Source of the DNA: Rhizoclosmatium globosum
Lineage: Eukaryota > Chytridiomycota > Chytridiomycetes > Chytridiales > Chytriomycetaceae
DNA: 64,000 nucleotides
NCBI GenBank assembly: GCA_002104985.1
Contig: MCGO01000020.1
Coordinates: 434,001-498,000, forward strand
Direction: 5' to 3'
Positions 43,290-54,409 of this stretch are shown here, one piece after another (the first letter of the stretch is position 1; each line of letters opens with the position of its first letter). Position numbers and translations under genes: made by a program. The notes under the pieces were generated by a model. The model searched no databases. It was not told where the DNA came from and worked only from the letters and a program-made list of their open reading frames with translations.

Positions 43290-43640
43290 CGTCTTGTGCT
43301 TTCCTGTAGTCAGTGGTGGTCAGTCTCTGTTTGATCAGAGCCACAATCTTTATTGTGAAAGCGTTTCCTATGTGCCAATACCACAAAAATCTTAACATTA
43401 TGAAATTCAGAACAAAAATGTCTGTCCCTTCCTTTTCCCATACAAATCGGACGCCTGGAATACAAGTTATTGGAACCAAATACACCGACACGCGTCGACG
43501 GCGCATGAGGGTTGGGGTGACTGTGTAATTCAGGGCACCAAGCCAAGACATAGTCCACTTCGGGGTCATAATTCCGTGCTTGTTTCAACACATTGAAGTA
43601 GCGCCCATCTCCTCCCAAGGAAGCCACATTCTGACGTCAA
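43290..43640 (-). pseudogene. Probable C-terminal fragment of cryptochrome-DASH/photolyase
   Basis: A minus-strand stretch reads RYFNVLKQARNYDPEVDYV followed by LAWCPEL, close to the conserved C-terminal block of DASH-type cryptochromes (RYFN...KQ..NYDP.G.YV..W.PEL) that precedes the FAD-binding end. Nothing recognisable as the rest of the photolyase domain lies upstream (43640-44300), and the segment after PEL diverges. It is probably a relic or a piece moved by rearrangement. Based on one recalled motif, so confidence is limited. Confidence 0.4.
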
Positions 43641-43869
43641 CGATTCGACATAAACCGAGTCGCCTTCAACTCCCTCCTCTTTGTGTCCACCCTGCAATTT
43701 CACACGGGGGCGGCAAATGCGCCAAAGTTTTGTTTTTGGAGGGGAAAAAACAGTGTCGCCTATCGACCTCAGTTTTAACGGCTTTACACCTTAACCTTAT
43801 GCGTCACCACAATAAAACTTTGAGGAGTTATTCTTTGGAATATGATATATGAGTTTCTGAATTTCATAT

Positions 43870-44920
43870 TGGGAGATAGGGGGTAGGAAAGAAGTTACTC
43901 AAAACGTCACTCTATCGCATACTGCACTCTCAATTCTCAGTCTATCCGGATGAAACTTCTTTCCAGATGACTATCAAACTAATACGCAGACCTTCACGAA
44001 CGAGTATTTGGTGATTTGCGTTTTGCTCTGGAATGATGTGAGGTTTTGCTTTGAAATGGGTTTTAACGTATTTACAACCGAAGCAGCCAAGATATGCGAC
44101 CAAATCCACCTGGAATACAATAATATTATTTATATATATCGACGCACGAAGCCAAAAGTTTTGATTAATGACTGAGGAATGAGTTAGCTTCCTGGCGTGG
44201 CACGTGACACAACCATAACACAACTGGACAACACATAAAATACTCACATCAAAACACATCTGTGCATTCTGCTGAAAGAAATCGGAGAGATATTATAATG
44301 AAAGTTTATTACGAGTCTAGTATTCCTCTAACACTTAGGCCCATGCAACCTTGATCGAAACACACAACCACTTTCAACCATTCCTTTCCAACTTAACCCA
44401 AATACTCATGAATTCAATTCGTTGTCTGAACACGTTCTAAACCAGAGTTGAACAAGATTCGAGGCCGGCAGAGACAACACCGCCGCCAAGTGGTTCATAC
44501 ACTATTACACCAAAGCAGAGGAAGCAGTGTGATTCATTGTTTTAGTGGAAGTCGCTGTTTTAAATGTCTTGTTAGTTGTGTTTGAGAGGATTGATGATGG
44601 GCCACACAGTACACCGACAAAGGCAATCAGTTCTGTTCCGTCAACGATGCACTCATATATGAGTGCTAACATCGTGGTCTTGATGGTGCTCGCCACAGGC
44701 TTGTGGATCACAGGAGAGCCACTAACATCCGAACCCCACAGCACTTCTCCACAACATTTGATTAATGCATTTCTCCAACTTCTATTAGCTGCTACGACGC
44801 CACAAGCTTCAATGCGTGAGTTGTTTGGAAGGGGTGACGGGTGGGTGTCTTTTCCTCCACTACTTGCCAATTTTTTCAGTGGATTGCCGCCCCCGTGGCA
44901 ATTTCACAAGAAAAAGTCAT
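43870..44920. other. Intergenic region
   Basis: No coding region, RNA or repeat that I can support. Open stretches here have biased composition and no recognisable motif. The right end is the upstream region of the F-box/LRR gene at 44921. Confidence 0.4.
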
Positions 44921-46120
44921 ATGCACAACGACTCTCCTTCTCCATCTGCCCAACCACCTCCAGTGATTACACTCGAATCCATTTATCATTTGCTCGTAAA
45001 CCTTCAGTCTCGTTTCGACTCACATCTGGTTTCTCAATCTGTGCTCAGCAACAAAGTCGAATGCATCCAGAACGACCTCTCGGCTGTACGCGAGACACTA
45101 TTGCATACGCACAATAGCGTCGTTAAACTGTGTAATCCGGCTACAAAGTACTACACCCGAATAACGGACCTGCCGCTGGAACTATTGACACTTGTTCTGA
45201 GTTGGTTGGATCCCGACGTCGTCTTCAAGTACCGCCGCGTGTGCAAAGCGTTTGATGCAACCTTAATGACGAACCAGTTTTCTGTGCTGGCTGTGCGCCG
45301 ATATGTTGCGAGTGATGAAGACCATGCTGAAGTGCGCCGTGAATGCGAGGAGGACAAGACACTTGAGTTATTTGGATGGGGGACGCACAATATCGGCAAA
45401 TTGTTTATAGGGTTTCCCAAGCAGTTTCAGGAAGCCGCCGTTGACTACTTGTTCCCTGACCTTGAATCATTAGAAATACGCTTCACAAGCCATAATTTCT
45501 GCAAAAACAATTCGATTCCAACTGCATTTGGACGCCTTCATCAGCTGAAAGCCTTGATAATTGAATCGTCTGGTTTTGTGGGGCCTTTCCCAAAGGAGCT
45601 TTGTAACTCGACTCAGTTGGAAATCTTGAATCTATCAGACGTACCACTAAATCAGCAACTCCCTGTTGCCATTACGAGAATCAAAGTATTGGAGAGCTTA
45701 ACTTTGTTAAATTGCGGGCTTCATGGATCTATACCTGCTGCGATTGGTTGTTTGATAAACCTGAGACATTTGTCATTGGCACGGAACAACTTGATGGGAA
45801 ACATACCAACTGAGCTTGGGAACCTACAGAATTTGCTGTATTTGGCCTTGGAAAGTAACAAACTTTCTGGCCGTATCCCTCAGGCACTTTGTAAACTGGA
45901 AAAACTTGAACGGTTGTGTTTAGAGCATAATCACCTGACTGGAGTTATTCCAAAAGAGTTTGGGAATTGCAGGAAGCTTGAATACCTGAAAATGAAAAAT
46001 AACGAGCTTGATGGTCCGATTCCAATTGAATTGGGGTCACTGCCTCTACTTAGGATCTGCGATTTGAGTGAGAATCATGGGTTGACGTGTGATTTTGCAA
46101 TGCACAGTCTTAAACTTTGA
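44921..46120 (+). CDS. F-box/LRR protein with N-terminal coiled coil
   Basis: About 399 residues, intronless. The first ATG in frame (44921) gives MHNDSPSPSAQPPPVITLES and a predicted coiled coil (LLVNLQSRFDSHLVSQSVLS). The F-box follows: YTRITDLPLELLTLVLSWLD then VVFKYRRVCKAFDATLM. After a linker come plant-type LRRs (GLHGSIPAAIGCLINLRHLS, NLMGNIPTELGNLQNLLYLA, KLSGRIPQALCKLEKLERLC, HLTGVIPKEFGNCRKLEYLK, ELDGPIPIELGSLPLLRICD). It pairs with the gene at 53019, which has the same order of domains. The genes at 37791-40788 lack the coiled coil and have a different F-box. Possible SCF adaptor or receptor; function inferred from domains only. Confidence 0.75.
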   Translation: MHNDSPSPSAQPPPVITLESIYHLLVNLQSRFDSHLVSQSVLSNKVECIQNDLSAVRETLLHTHNSVVKLCNPATKYYTRITDLPLELLTLVLSWLDPDVVFKYRRVCKAFDATLMTNQFSVLAVRRYVASDEDHAEVRRECEEDKTLELFGWGTHNIGKLFIGFPKQFQEAAVDYLFPDLESLEIRFTSHNFCKNNSIPTAFGRLHQLKALIIESSGFVGPFPKELCNSTQLEILNLSDVPLNQQLPVAITRIKVLESLTLLNCGLHGSIPAAIGCLINLRHLSLARNNLMGNIPTELGNLQNLLYLALESNKLSGRIPQALCKLEKLERLCLEHNHLTGVIPKEFGNCRKLEYLKMKNNELDGPIPIELGSLPLLRICDLSENHGLTCDFAMHSLKL

Positions 46121-46276
46121 ATAAATACTGAACACCGTTTGGTTTAAATACATCTATGTTGAGCTGGACTCTCAAGAATCCAACTCTACCACACCGACAC
46201 GCCGCCAAACTACTCATTACATATTTATTTATCTTTTTATGGGGAAAAGGAAAGGAGAAAGAATGAAGAAGAAAGA

Positions 46277-47878
46277 ATGTCAAAATCATCAGCAGTGAAA
46301 ACCAAGAAGGTTGGCAATGACTTTCTATGTCCCACCGTCTATGGAAACATCCTGCCACCACTTCCCTTTGAACCCAAACTACTTGGTGGCTTTGAAGCGC
46401 AGCGACGGGCGGAGCTGAGTGCGCTGGACCACCATCCGTTCCCACTTGATGTAGTTGGATCGACACTAGACGCGATGCCGACAGGGGCGCTCCGTCTTGG
46501 GCTTGTGTGGGGTAACACGGCGTTCTACTACGGTAGATTGATTATCTAATCACGGGTCCAAACAGAGCTCCCGCGGCCGTCGAAAACCGCGCTCGATCCC
46601 CGCGACGCCGCCCTTCTCGCGCCGTACCAACCGCCGCCGCCAAAGTCTTCTTCAGCCACAAACTCGAACGCAGCCGCAGCCGCAAAGCCGCACAGACCAA
46701 TTGCTTCGTGGCTCAGACGAACCGAGTACATCTCAAACGACAACAAACTCGCAAAACAATCATCACAATCAAACAATCTCTCTCAGAACCAGCAACAACA
46801 ACAGCAACAAACTCCGCAGAAGAAGTCGCTGCAGCAACAACTGCCGAATTCGAAGGAGGCCTTGGTCAAAGCGATCGAAAAGACGTTTGTCCAGGCTGCC
46901 TCTGCGAACCTCACTAAACTGAAACATCCTACGAACCCTTCTTTGACGGCGACAGAGCTGCTTCCTCTCTTCCCGGCCTTTGTGCACTGGCCCTCGGACT
47001 TTTATTCGGTCGTCTTTGATGCAGATCCCATTTCGTCGTCGTCGTCTTCGTCAAAGGAGGATGCGTTGTTGGCCGAAGATGTGCGAGAGCGTCTTGTGAG
47101 AGAAGAAGCGTTCTTGAAGTATTGTACGGTGAAGGGTGGTGATGGGGGTAATGCTGAAGAAGAAGAGGAGGAGGTGGCTTCTTTGTATATCCCATCCACA
47201 CAGACTACAGATTATTTAGTCAACAAGAGGTAAATTGTGGTTTACTGGAGGGCGTGGCACATGGCTTTAACTGACTCCATGAACTATTCAGATTCCAGGA
47301 AGAAGACGAAGACGACGACGAAGATGTTGATACCGTCTCTCCTGACGAAGCTTCTCGTGCTCTTGAATACAAACTCGTGCGTGATTTCACGTACAAGGAA
47401 AAGAAGGAATCCGAGCGTAACTGGATGTTTTTCAATATCTCCGATGAAGTCGCCACGTTCCATCAGTTGGCTGGACGTGTGGATCTTGTAAGAAAGAGAG
47501 TCAAGGTACGGCATCTTGTTTCCTAGTTAGTATAAGGTGGTAAACTAATCGTATCGTGGCCCAAAGGCAAAGACATTTGCGAATCGGTATGACGACACAC
47601 CAGTTCCTAGCCGTCCTACTGTCTATCAAACCACGAAACGATCACGCACGCGTCGAGAGGTATACGAAAAGACTGTCGCGATGCACAGGATTCTGCCTGT
47701 GGAATATGTTGAACCAGAAGGTGGTGTGCCATCCGAAGACGAATTAGAAGAATTACAAGTTCTGGGGAAACATGGTAGAGACGAGAATGGGTTGGAGGAA
47801 GATGAGCAGGATGAAGAGGATGGACGTGAACGAAAGAGACAGCAGGTTGTTGATGAAGATGGGGATGCAGAATGGTAG
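46277..47878 (+). CDS. PAF1: PAF1, RNA polymerase II-associated complex subunit
   Basis: Exon 1 (MSKSSAVKTKKVGNDFLCPT, YGNILPPLPFEPKLLG) carries the PAF1 N-terminal signature. A very short intron (about 46530-46562) leads to ALLAPYQPPPPKSSS, the hallmark IASWLRRTEYIS (about 46700), a Gln-rich tract, and VKAIEKTFVQAASANLTKLK. Further exons give YKLVRDFTYKEKKESERNWM and FFNISDEVATFHQLAGRVDL, then a Glu/Asp-rich C-terminus ending EDGDAEW. PAF1 scaffolds the PAF1 complex, which travels with elongating RNA polymerase II and promotes H2B ubiquitination and H3K4/K36 methylation. Domain order and the WLRRTEYIS motif make assignment firm. The polyQ and polyE tracts are longer than in animals and lie in linkers. 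No clear frame breaks. Confidence 0.9.
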
Positions 47879-48007
47879 CTTCCTTTCTCGTTCAGACTTC
47901 AGAGTCGTTCTACATACGACTCTAGTTAAACTAAAAATATTGACCAATCAACTGATGTATTATGAAGAGATGTGTACTCATTTTTCTATTCACCAAAAAC
48001 AAGAGAA

Positions 48008-48347
48008 ATGGCAACAGACCTTTCATCCATTTGGCTTCAGACAGCCAACCCCACATCCACCAACCCTTCAGCAGTATCAAGACGGGAGCAAGAACCTCGG
48101 TCGCAGGAGATTGACTGGGACGATGAGTCAGGGTACCAAACATCTGAGTTGGATGATGATGAGGAGGATGATATTTCGCTGGGTCAATTGACGTCGCTCC
48201 TAGTGCCTATTTTGATTCCATTAGTAGCACGGGCGATTGGACGATATGGTGAGTCTTAAGTCGTTCGAATTAGTGAAAGGGAGCTAATCTGTGAATGCAG
48301 TAACTCTGCGACTGTTGAAAGTGCACGTATTTGGGATCAAAGTATAA
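48008..48347 (+). CDS. Small acidic protein with a C-terminal membrane segment
   Basis: Exon 1 (MATDLSSIWLQTANPTSTNP) has an acidic Ser/Glu/Asp-rich part (QEIDWDDESGYQTSELDDDE) and a hydrophobic stretch ISLGQLTSLLVPILIPLVA followed by RAIGRY. An intron at about 48249-48300 (GTGAGT...GCAG) joins to VTLRLLKVHVFGIKV and the stop. Size (about 95 residues) and layout (acidic cytosolic N-terminus, one helix near the end) resemble small mitochondrial outer-membrane or other tail-anchored proteins, but I do not recognise the family. Probably real because the splice junction closes precisely. Confidence 0.5.
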
Positions 48348-48441
48348 GAAAGAAGCAGCAGTAATACTTCAGAATCGATTTACCCAATAAAAGGACTGAA
48401 TTGCAATGTAGAACTCCTTCTTCCTTTCTTCCTTGTTCAAA

Positions 48442-50137
48442 ATGCGCAATCTCACCACCACTTCTCGGCGCACCTTCTCAACGACCCGGCGCGTCCTCGG
48501 CAACTACTGGTCCGCTTCCCTCTGTGCATTCGAACAAAGCAGCCCCTAACCCTAAGTTCTTTTTAAAAAGGGACACACTCGCCCTCGATGAAAAGGAACG
48601 ATCGCTCCTCGCCCAACAGAAACACCAACAAAATCGCTCAACCAAACCAAATCAACCGTCTCTTTTCCAGTCTCCCTCCTCCCTCGCCCACCTTCCCTCC
48701 CGCCAACAAACGCCCGTCTCTCAGCCCGAACCTTCATCCACGACTCCCTCTACAACCCAAACTACGGCTACTTCTCAAAGAACGCCCGCATCTTCTCCTT
48801 ACAGAGCGAACAGGGCGTCGAGTTTCCAAAGTTGAGGGATAACTTGGCGTTCATGAACCATGTGGCGGATTTGTATGAGGACTTTGAAAAGGAGGGGGAG
48901 TTGGATGAGACGATGCGGCAGGTCTGGCATACTCCGACTGAGTTGTTCAAGGTACTTGTACTAGTTTGTAGGGGAGAGAGGTTGTTGACTGTCGCTTTAC
49001 TAGCCGCATTATGGAAATGCTCTTGCAAACTATATCATCAAACAACACAACACATCGGAAACCCCTGCCAAGCCCTTGAAGATCTATGAAATCGGTGCAG
49101 GAAACGGAACGCTCGCTCGAAACATTCTGGATTTCATTCAATCACGGCATCCAGATTTATACGCGCGCACCGAATACACTATTATTGAAATCAGTAGTAA
49201 ATTGGCGGAAGGGCAGACAAGGAGGTTACAGTCTGGAAATGAAGTGGTGGCGAAATTGGGGACTGGAAAACGCGCGCATAACGTCAAGATTGTGAATCAG
49301 AGTATTTTTGAGTATGAAGGTGTTGTACGGGATCCATGTTTTGTTATTGCGATGGAAGTTATTGTGAGTGTTTCTTTTGTTTGTGTTTTGTTGACGGATG
49401 AATGACTTAACTTCTCTCAATCAATCTCAAACACGAAAGGATAACTTTTCTCATGATGTTGTTCGATATACTACTGATACTGGAACTCCAGTTCAAGGAA
49501 TTGTTCTTGTGGATGAAGATGGAGACTATCAAGAAGCGTTTGAGCCTGTTTCGGATCCACTTATTCAACGATACCTCACACTCCGCGACTCATGGTCGAA
49601 AGGCAAGAGACCAGCTGTGTTAGCGCATCCAGCTTGGAGGAGCATTCGAAATATGCTCCCCTTCAGCTCTAACTTAACTGAACGCGAATTCTTACCCACA
49701 ATGAACATGGTACGTGTAATTCACAAAACGTCACTTTCTCAAACCACTTCAACTCACACAAAAAAAACTCTGTTAAGCTCTTCCTCGAAAAGCTACACAA
49801 AAACTTCCCAAACCACCGCCTCCTCCTCTCCGACTTTGACTACCTTCCCGACACAGTCCAAGGCCACACAGCCCCCGTCGTCCAAACCCGCTACAAAGGA
49901 ACAATGGTCCCGTGCTCCACATACCTCGTTCAACCCGGCTGGTTTGATATCTTCTTCCCAACCAATTTCGAAGATATGGCCAAGATGTACAAATCCGTTT
50001 CTGGACGTGACGCGGTTGTGGTTACGCAGAGGGACTTTTTGGTGGAGAATGTTGTGGACGTGGAGGGTGTTCGGACGGGGAGTGGGGAGGTGCCGATGTT
50101 TGACTTTTATAAGAATTTCAAGTTTATTGTGAGTTAA
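48442..50137 (+). CDS. Mitochondrial SAM-dependent methyltransferase, MidA/NDUFAF7-like family
   Basis: Start MRNLTTTSRRTFSTTRRVLG has a presequence-like basic N-terminus. After a frame change (about 48540-48700), FIHDSLYNPNYGYFSKNARI and RDNLAFMNHVADLYEDFEKE follow, matching the family's substrate-side region. The SAM-binding motif is KIYEIGAGNGTLARNILDFI (about 49075-49135), then YTIIEISSKLAEGQ and CFVIAMEVI before an intron; later exons have DNFSHDVVRYTTDTGTPVQG and HRLLLSDFDYLPDT. NDUFAF7 methylates an arginine of complex I subunit NDUFS2 during assembly; fungal relatives of this family are less characterised, so complex I assembly is a hypothesis. The glycine-rich motif is intact. Confidence 0.7.
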
Positions 50138-50528
50138 GGTTGAATAGAAGGGGATTCGTATTGAGGATTTACCATTTTATTCCGTGTTCCATCATCCTGA
50201 AGTTATGCGGAGTCTATCAATCCTGATTCCATTATCAATTGCTCTTGAATATACCATTTTCTTTCGATGAGCATCTGGGCGTCTCAACTGTGCTCACAGC
50301 AGAATGAATGGATTGCTTCGTCGCTGAAAAAATACAAATAATTGTTGAAGATAGCTCCAGTTTTACTCATAATCCCATGAAAACTATACGATAGCTACAC
50401 GCTGCTTCCCGGACGTCTAGACAAGTGTCCAGTCGGCAACAATGTGCAATAATAATGAAAAATAACAAAAACAGATTGGGGATTCGGAAACGTGTTTCCT
50501 AGTCCCCCAAGTAACACTGACAGCTCCG
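50138..50528. other. Convergent intergenic region
   Basis: 3' regions of the methyltransferase (plus) and permease (minus) genes. No coding signal recognised. Confidence 0.45.
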
Positions 50529-52713
50529 TTAGAGCTTGACCTCTCCGATAGTGACGTCCTCCATCACATCGTCCTTGGCAGCGCCAGTATTCGAGTGGAC
50601 AGATCCATCAGCAGCTTCCTTCTGGTTCAAAGCTTCCTTTGCCCAGTGAGTTTCAGTATCAATTGGTGGACCAGTGAACCACTTGTGAGCAGAAACAACC
50701 CAGAAGAAGTATGCAATCAAGTAAACACCAACAACAACTACTGGAGCCCAGTTGAAGTTTGTGAGGTCTAAATCGATTCATTTGTCAGTAACAGCATACA
50801 GAATTTCCAACCAACTTACAAGCAGTAACGTAGGCATCATGGTCCAATGTAACGTTATCAGCGAGAGTGTAGGAGTTTGGATCGGTGTAAACTGTTGGGA
50901 GAACCAATGCAACCGAGGAGAATGAGAGGTAGAGGATAGAAATGACACCAATTGGAACACCCCAAGAACCAAGGTTGAATGGTCCACGTGGAAACTTGTC
51001 GTTACGGATAACACGGAGGAAAATAGGAAGGAGGTAAGCCAGGTAAGTTCCGATAACTCCGAAAGAGTTAATGGCAGTGAAACTGATATTAATGGTCAGC
51101 AAATCTATGAAGATTTTGAAAGTAACTCACATTGGACTGGAGAAGATGGATGGAACCAAGATAAGAGTGTTGATCAAAACAATGACCCAAGTGGCACGTT
51201 CTGGGACCTGGTTGGCGTTCAACTTGTGCAACCACTTGCTTCCTGGCAAAGCGCCGTCACGAGAGAACGCAAAAGTCATTCTCGCGTGGGTAAGAAGCAA
51301 ACCAAAGACCGTGGTGATACCAGCGAGGAGCAAAATCACGTTGAATCCAATTGCGACATTGACTCCAACACCGTTTACGAAAACAGCCATGAGACCGTAC
51401 GAACCAGCATCGTAAATATCCTGATAAATGCTGGGATCGATGGTTGCAACAATGAAGTAAAGAGCAATGTAACCAGTGAAGAAGGTGGAACCAATAGCGA
51501 CGAGGATAGACTTTGGACCTTGAACAGCTGGGTTAGCGGTCTCTTCGGCCAAGTGGGCGGCGGAATCGTAACCAGAATAGGTCAAACAAGCAAGCAACAC
51601 GGAAATAGTGGCAGCCCAAGTGTCTGGCAACCCAGTAAAATTGGTCCAAGTTGAGAAAAGTTGGCTGACAGGGATCTTGGTGGAGGAGTCTTGTAAAAGG
51701 TTGTTAATACATACTATCCAGCTTGTAAAGGCTACCCACCGAAGTAGAGCCAGAAAACGATGACAGCAACACCAATCACATTGACCCAGAAACAGATCTT
51801 GCTCATAATGTTCACGGTTTTGGATCCAAAGGAGGCCAACCATCCAGAAATCACGAGACACGCAACAGCAGCAACGAAAGTGACAACTCTAGAGACAAAC
51901 GATCCTTCCACAACAACGCTGTCCCCCGAAGCGATGAAACAGTTGACGAAGAATTGACCGAAAGCATACGCCTATTCAAGAATATGTTGAGTATATCTGT
52001 CAAACCCACTGTAAAGTGAATCTCACAGTTCCAGCGTTGATTCCCGCAAGACCCAGGAAGTTAAAGTAACCAGTAATGTAAGAGGCAAAAGGAGCCCACT
52101 TTGGCCCGGCAAGGGAGGCAGACCACTAAACAAAGGTCAATCCCCATATTTATCCGAGACACAAGCCTACATAGTAAAGTCCTCCACTGGTTGGGTAACT
52201 GGAAACGATCTCTCCCATCGAAGCTCCGACGCATCCAGAAAGCACGGAGATAATTGGCCTATATGAAACAAGATTAGATTTTCTGATACATCAATCGGTA
52301 CACAAGGGATAGATGACATACCAGGAGACAAGCATAGCTTGAGGACCTAAATAATGTCAATATAATGGTTAGCAATTGTTGAAGGATGTTTCGACACAAG
52401 GGGGGATCATTTGCCACTGTTGTGGCAACAGTATCTTATTGGCAGATGTGATCTCACCTCCAGCTCCAAGACCCTGGTAGATGAGCGGCATGACCGAGGT
52501 TGGCTCACTCATGACACTGAATGCAACACCAAAGTTGGCAAAGGCATCCAATCCTCGTTTCAATTGCTATTTGAAACCGGATTAGATCACAGCTTTGTCA
52601 GACACAATAACAGAAGATGTCTCGCACGCAGTCATTGTGCAGCTACTATGTCTACATACCTGTTTATATCCGAGCTGCTGCAAGCGGGCTTCGTCATCGT
52701 TAGCGACACCCAT
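50529..52713 (-). CDS. Amino-acid/polyamine/choline-type permease (APC family)
   Basis: The ATG at 52713 gives MGVANDDEARLQQLGYKQ; the next exon has LKRGLDAFANFGVAFSVMSE. These two short segments are the cytosolic N-terminus and the APC signature before TM1. Exons continue with SWPIISVLSGCVGASMGEIV, YPTSGGLYY, WAPFASYITGYFNFLGLAG, LACLTYSGYDSAAHLAEETA (conserved TM6 region), MTFAFSRDGALPGSKWLHKL and ATWVIVLINTLILVPSIFSS; the tail ends at 50529. About 12 helices. It resembles fungal GABA/choline/amino-acid permeases of the Uga4/Hnm1 group. Substrate cannot be read from sequence. Introns are 50-100 bp and junctions close without frame breaks. Confidence 0.85.
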
Positions 52714-53018
52714 TTGTCTTTTGTTGGATGGGAGAGGTTTCGGAAAATTTAATAAACGCAAACGGAAAAAAAAAACGCCGCCGATTTAAGATGGATGTTA
52801 GTTGATACTAAGGGTGTTAGTGTTTCCAAGTTAGTCTTGCGATTACTTCTGATGGATCTCGAATTGTTTCGACAGACAATACCGTTGTCGAGTCAGAACG
52901 TTGGGGTTGACTTGTGACTTTAAGTTACGTTGGCCTCACACTTTGAATTAAAGGTATTCACCCCGCGTTCTTGTTTATTCTTGTTTATTGGTTGGCGTCA
53001 TCCCCAAAAAAACTTGTA

Positions 53019-54215
53019 ATGCAACACAGCCAACCATCTTCTTCGATTACTCTTGAATCCATCCATCAGCTCCTCGTGAATTTACAGTCTCGATTTGATG
53101 CGCACGTGACGCAAACGAATGCTAACGAGACGGCGCTGAACAGTCAAGTTCAATCCATTCGTACCGAGTTGGTAGCTGTCAAGCAAACACTGGCCCTGAC
53201 TCACAACAAGGTAATCGAACTTTGTAACCCGATCAGAAAGTATTATACTCGGATCACGGCTCTGCCGCAGGAACTGTTGACACTCGTTTTGAGTTGGTTG
53301 GATCCTGGAACAGTCTTCAAGTATCGCCGTGTATGCAAGGCCTTTGATGCGTGCTTGATGACGAAACAATTCTCTGTTTTGGCTGTACCGCGATACGTCG
53401 ATGATAAAGAAGAGTTCCAAGATGTTCGTAGCGAGACAGAAGTTTATGTGGGACCTTGGGGAGTGGATCCTGTCAGCAAGTTGTTTATCGACTTTCCTGT
53501 ACCGTTTCAAGAGGCTGCGGCTGAGTACTTGTTTCACAAAACGAAAGTCTTGGAAATTACTCATGGTGGGAGCACGTTTGTCCCTCCCCGAAAGTATCCC
53601 ATTCCTGCAGCATTTGGAAAGCTTTCCAAGGTAGATACCTTAGTTATTGCGTCGCCTAATTTTGTTGGACCGGTTCCGATGGAAATATGGAACATTCCAT
53701 CATCTACTCCCTTGGACGCCTTGAATATATCAAACATGGAATTGAATCAAGAACTTCCAACATCTGTATCACAGCTGAAGACGCTGACTGTATTGGTTTT
53801 AATAAACGCTGGCCTCCATGGACGGATTCCAAAAGAACTGGCAGAATTGGCCAATCTAAAGGTGCTAAATTTGTACAACAACCGTCTAACTGGCTGCATA
53901 CCTTCTGAAATCGGCAATCTTGTTCAACTGGAGGAAATGGAGCTATACTCAAACAGCCTTGACGGAGTGATTCCAGTGACATTAGGAAATCTGGTCAAGA
54001 TTCAAATTTTAAGTCTCAATAATAACCAGTTACGTGGAAATATTCCATCAGAACTTGGCAATCTCAGCTCTTTGAGATTTTTGAATTTACGTGAAAACCG
54101 GCTTACAGGCCCGGTTCCTGCCGCAATGGCGTCAATGGTTCTGTTGAATTACTGTGATTTGAGTGTGAATCCCGGTTTGACGTGTAACGTTCTCTTTAGG
54201 GGACTTATTATTTGA
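53019..54215 (+). CDS. F-box/LRR protein with N-terminal coiled coil, paralogue of 44921
   Basis: 398 residues, intronless. MQHSQPSSSITLESIHQLLV opens a coiled coil (LVNLQSRFDAHVTQTNANET), then the F-box YTRITALPQELLTLVLSWLD and FKYRRVCKAFDACLMTKQFS, nearly the same as at 44921. Plant-type LRRs follow: GLHGRIPKELAELANLKVLN, RLTGCIPSEIGNLVQLEEME, SLDGVIPVTLGNLVKIQILS, QLRGNIPSELGNLSSLRFLN and RLTGPVPAAMASMVLLNYCD. The region between F-box and LRRs differs most from the paralogue. Intact, with no sign of decay. Together with 44921 it forms a second subfamily of F-box/LRR genes in this window, about 8 kb apart and on the same strand. Confidence 0.75.
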   Translation: MQHSQPSSSITLESIHQLLVNLQSRFDAHVTQTNANETALNSQVQSIRTELVAVKQTLALTHNKVIELCNPIRKYYTRITALPQELLTLVLSWLDPGTVFKYRRVCKAFDACLMTKQFSVLAVPRYVDDKEEFQDVRSETEVYVGPWGVDPVSKLFIDFPVPFQEAAAEYLFHKTKVLEITHGGSTFVPPRKYPIPAAFGKLSKVDTLVIASPNFVGPVPMEIWNIPSSTPLDALNISNMELNQELPTSVSQLKTLTVLVLINAGLHGRIPKELAELANLKVLNLYNNRLTGCIPSEIGNLVQLEEMELYSNSLDGVIPVTLGNLVKIQILSLNNNQLRGNIPSELGNLSSLRFLNLRENRLTGPVPAAMASMVLLNYCDLSVNPGLTCNVLFRGLII

Positions 54216-54409
54216 TTTATGGATTTATGGATAGTTTCTTGTCTTGTTTCTTGAGTGAATTCGTCACTGTCAGATTCTTGTAACCAGACACAATTAAACA
54301 AAAAGATACGACCGAATGATTAGTTTGATTTATGTTATCTTCTCTACTTTATTGTACTATTACACAAGAGGATTGTTTGTTTGCATCAAAAAGCAAGTGA
54401 TGGTTCGTT

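Noticed and set aside
44505..44870. 121-codon minus-strand open stretch
   Set aside because: No family similarity recognised and no start or promoter context; it lies upstream of a well-supported plus-strand gene.
37791..54215. Horizontal transfer of LRR genes from plants
   Set aside because: LxGxIP repeats alone do not show origin; they also arise in fungi and protists, and base composition looks like the neighbours.
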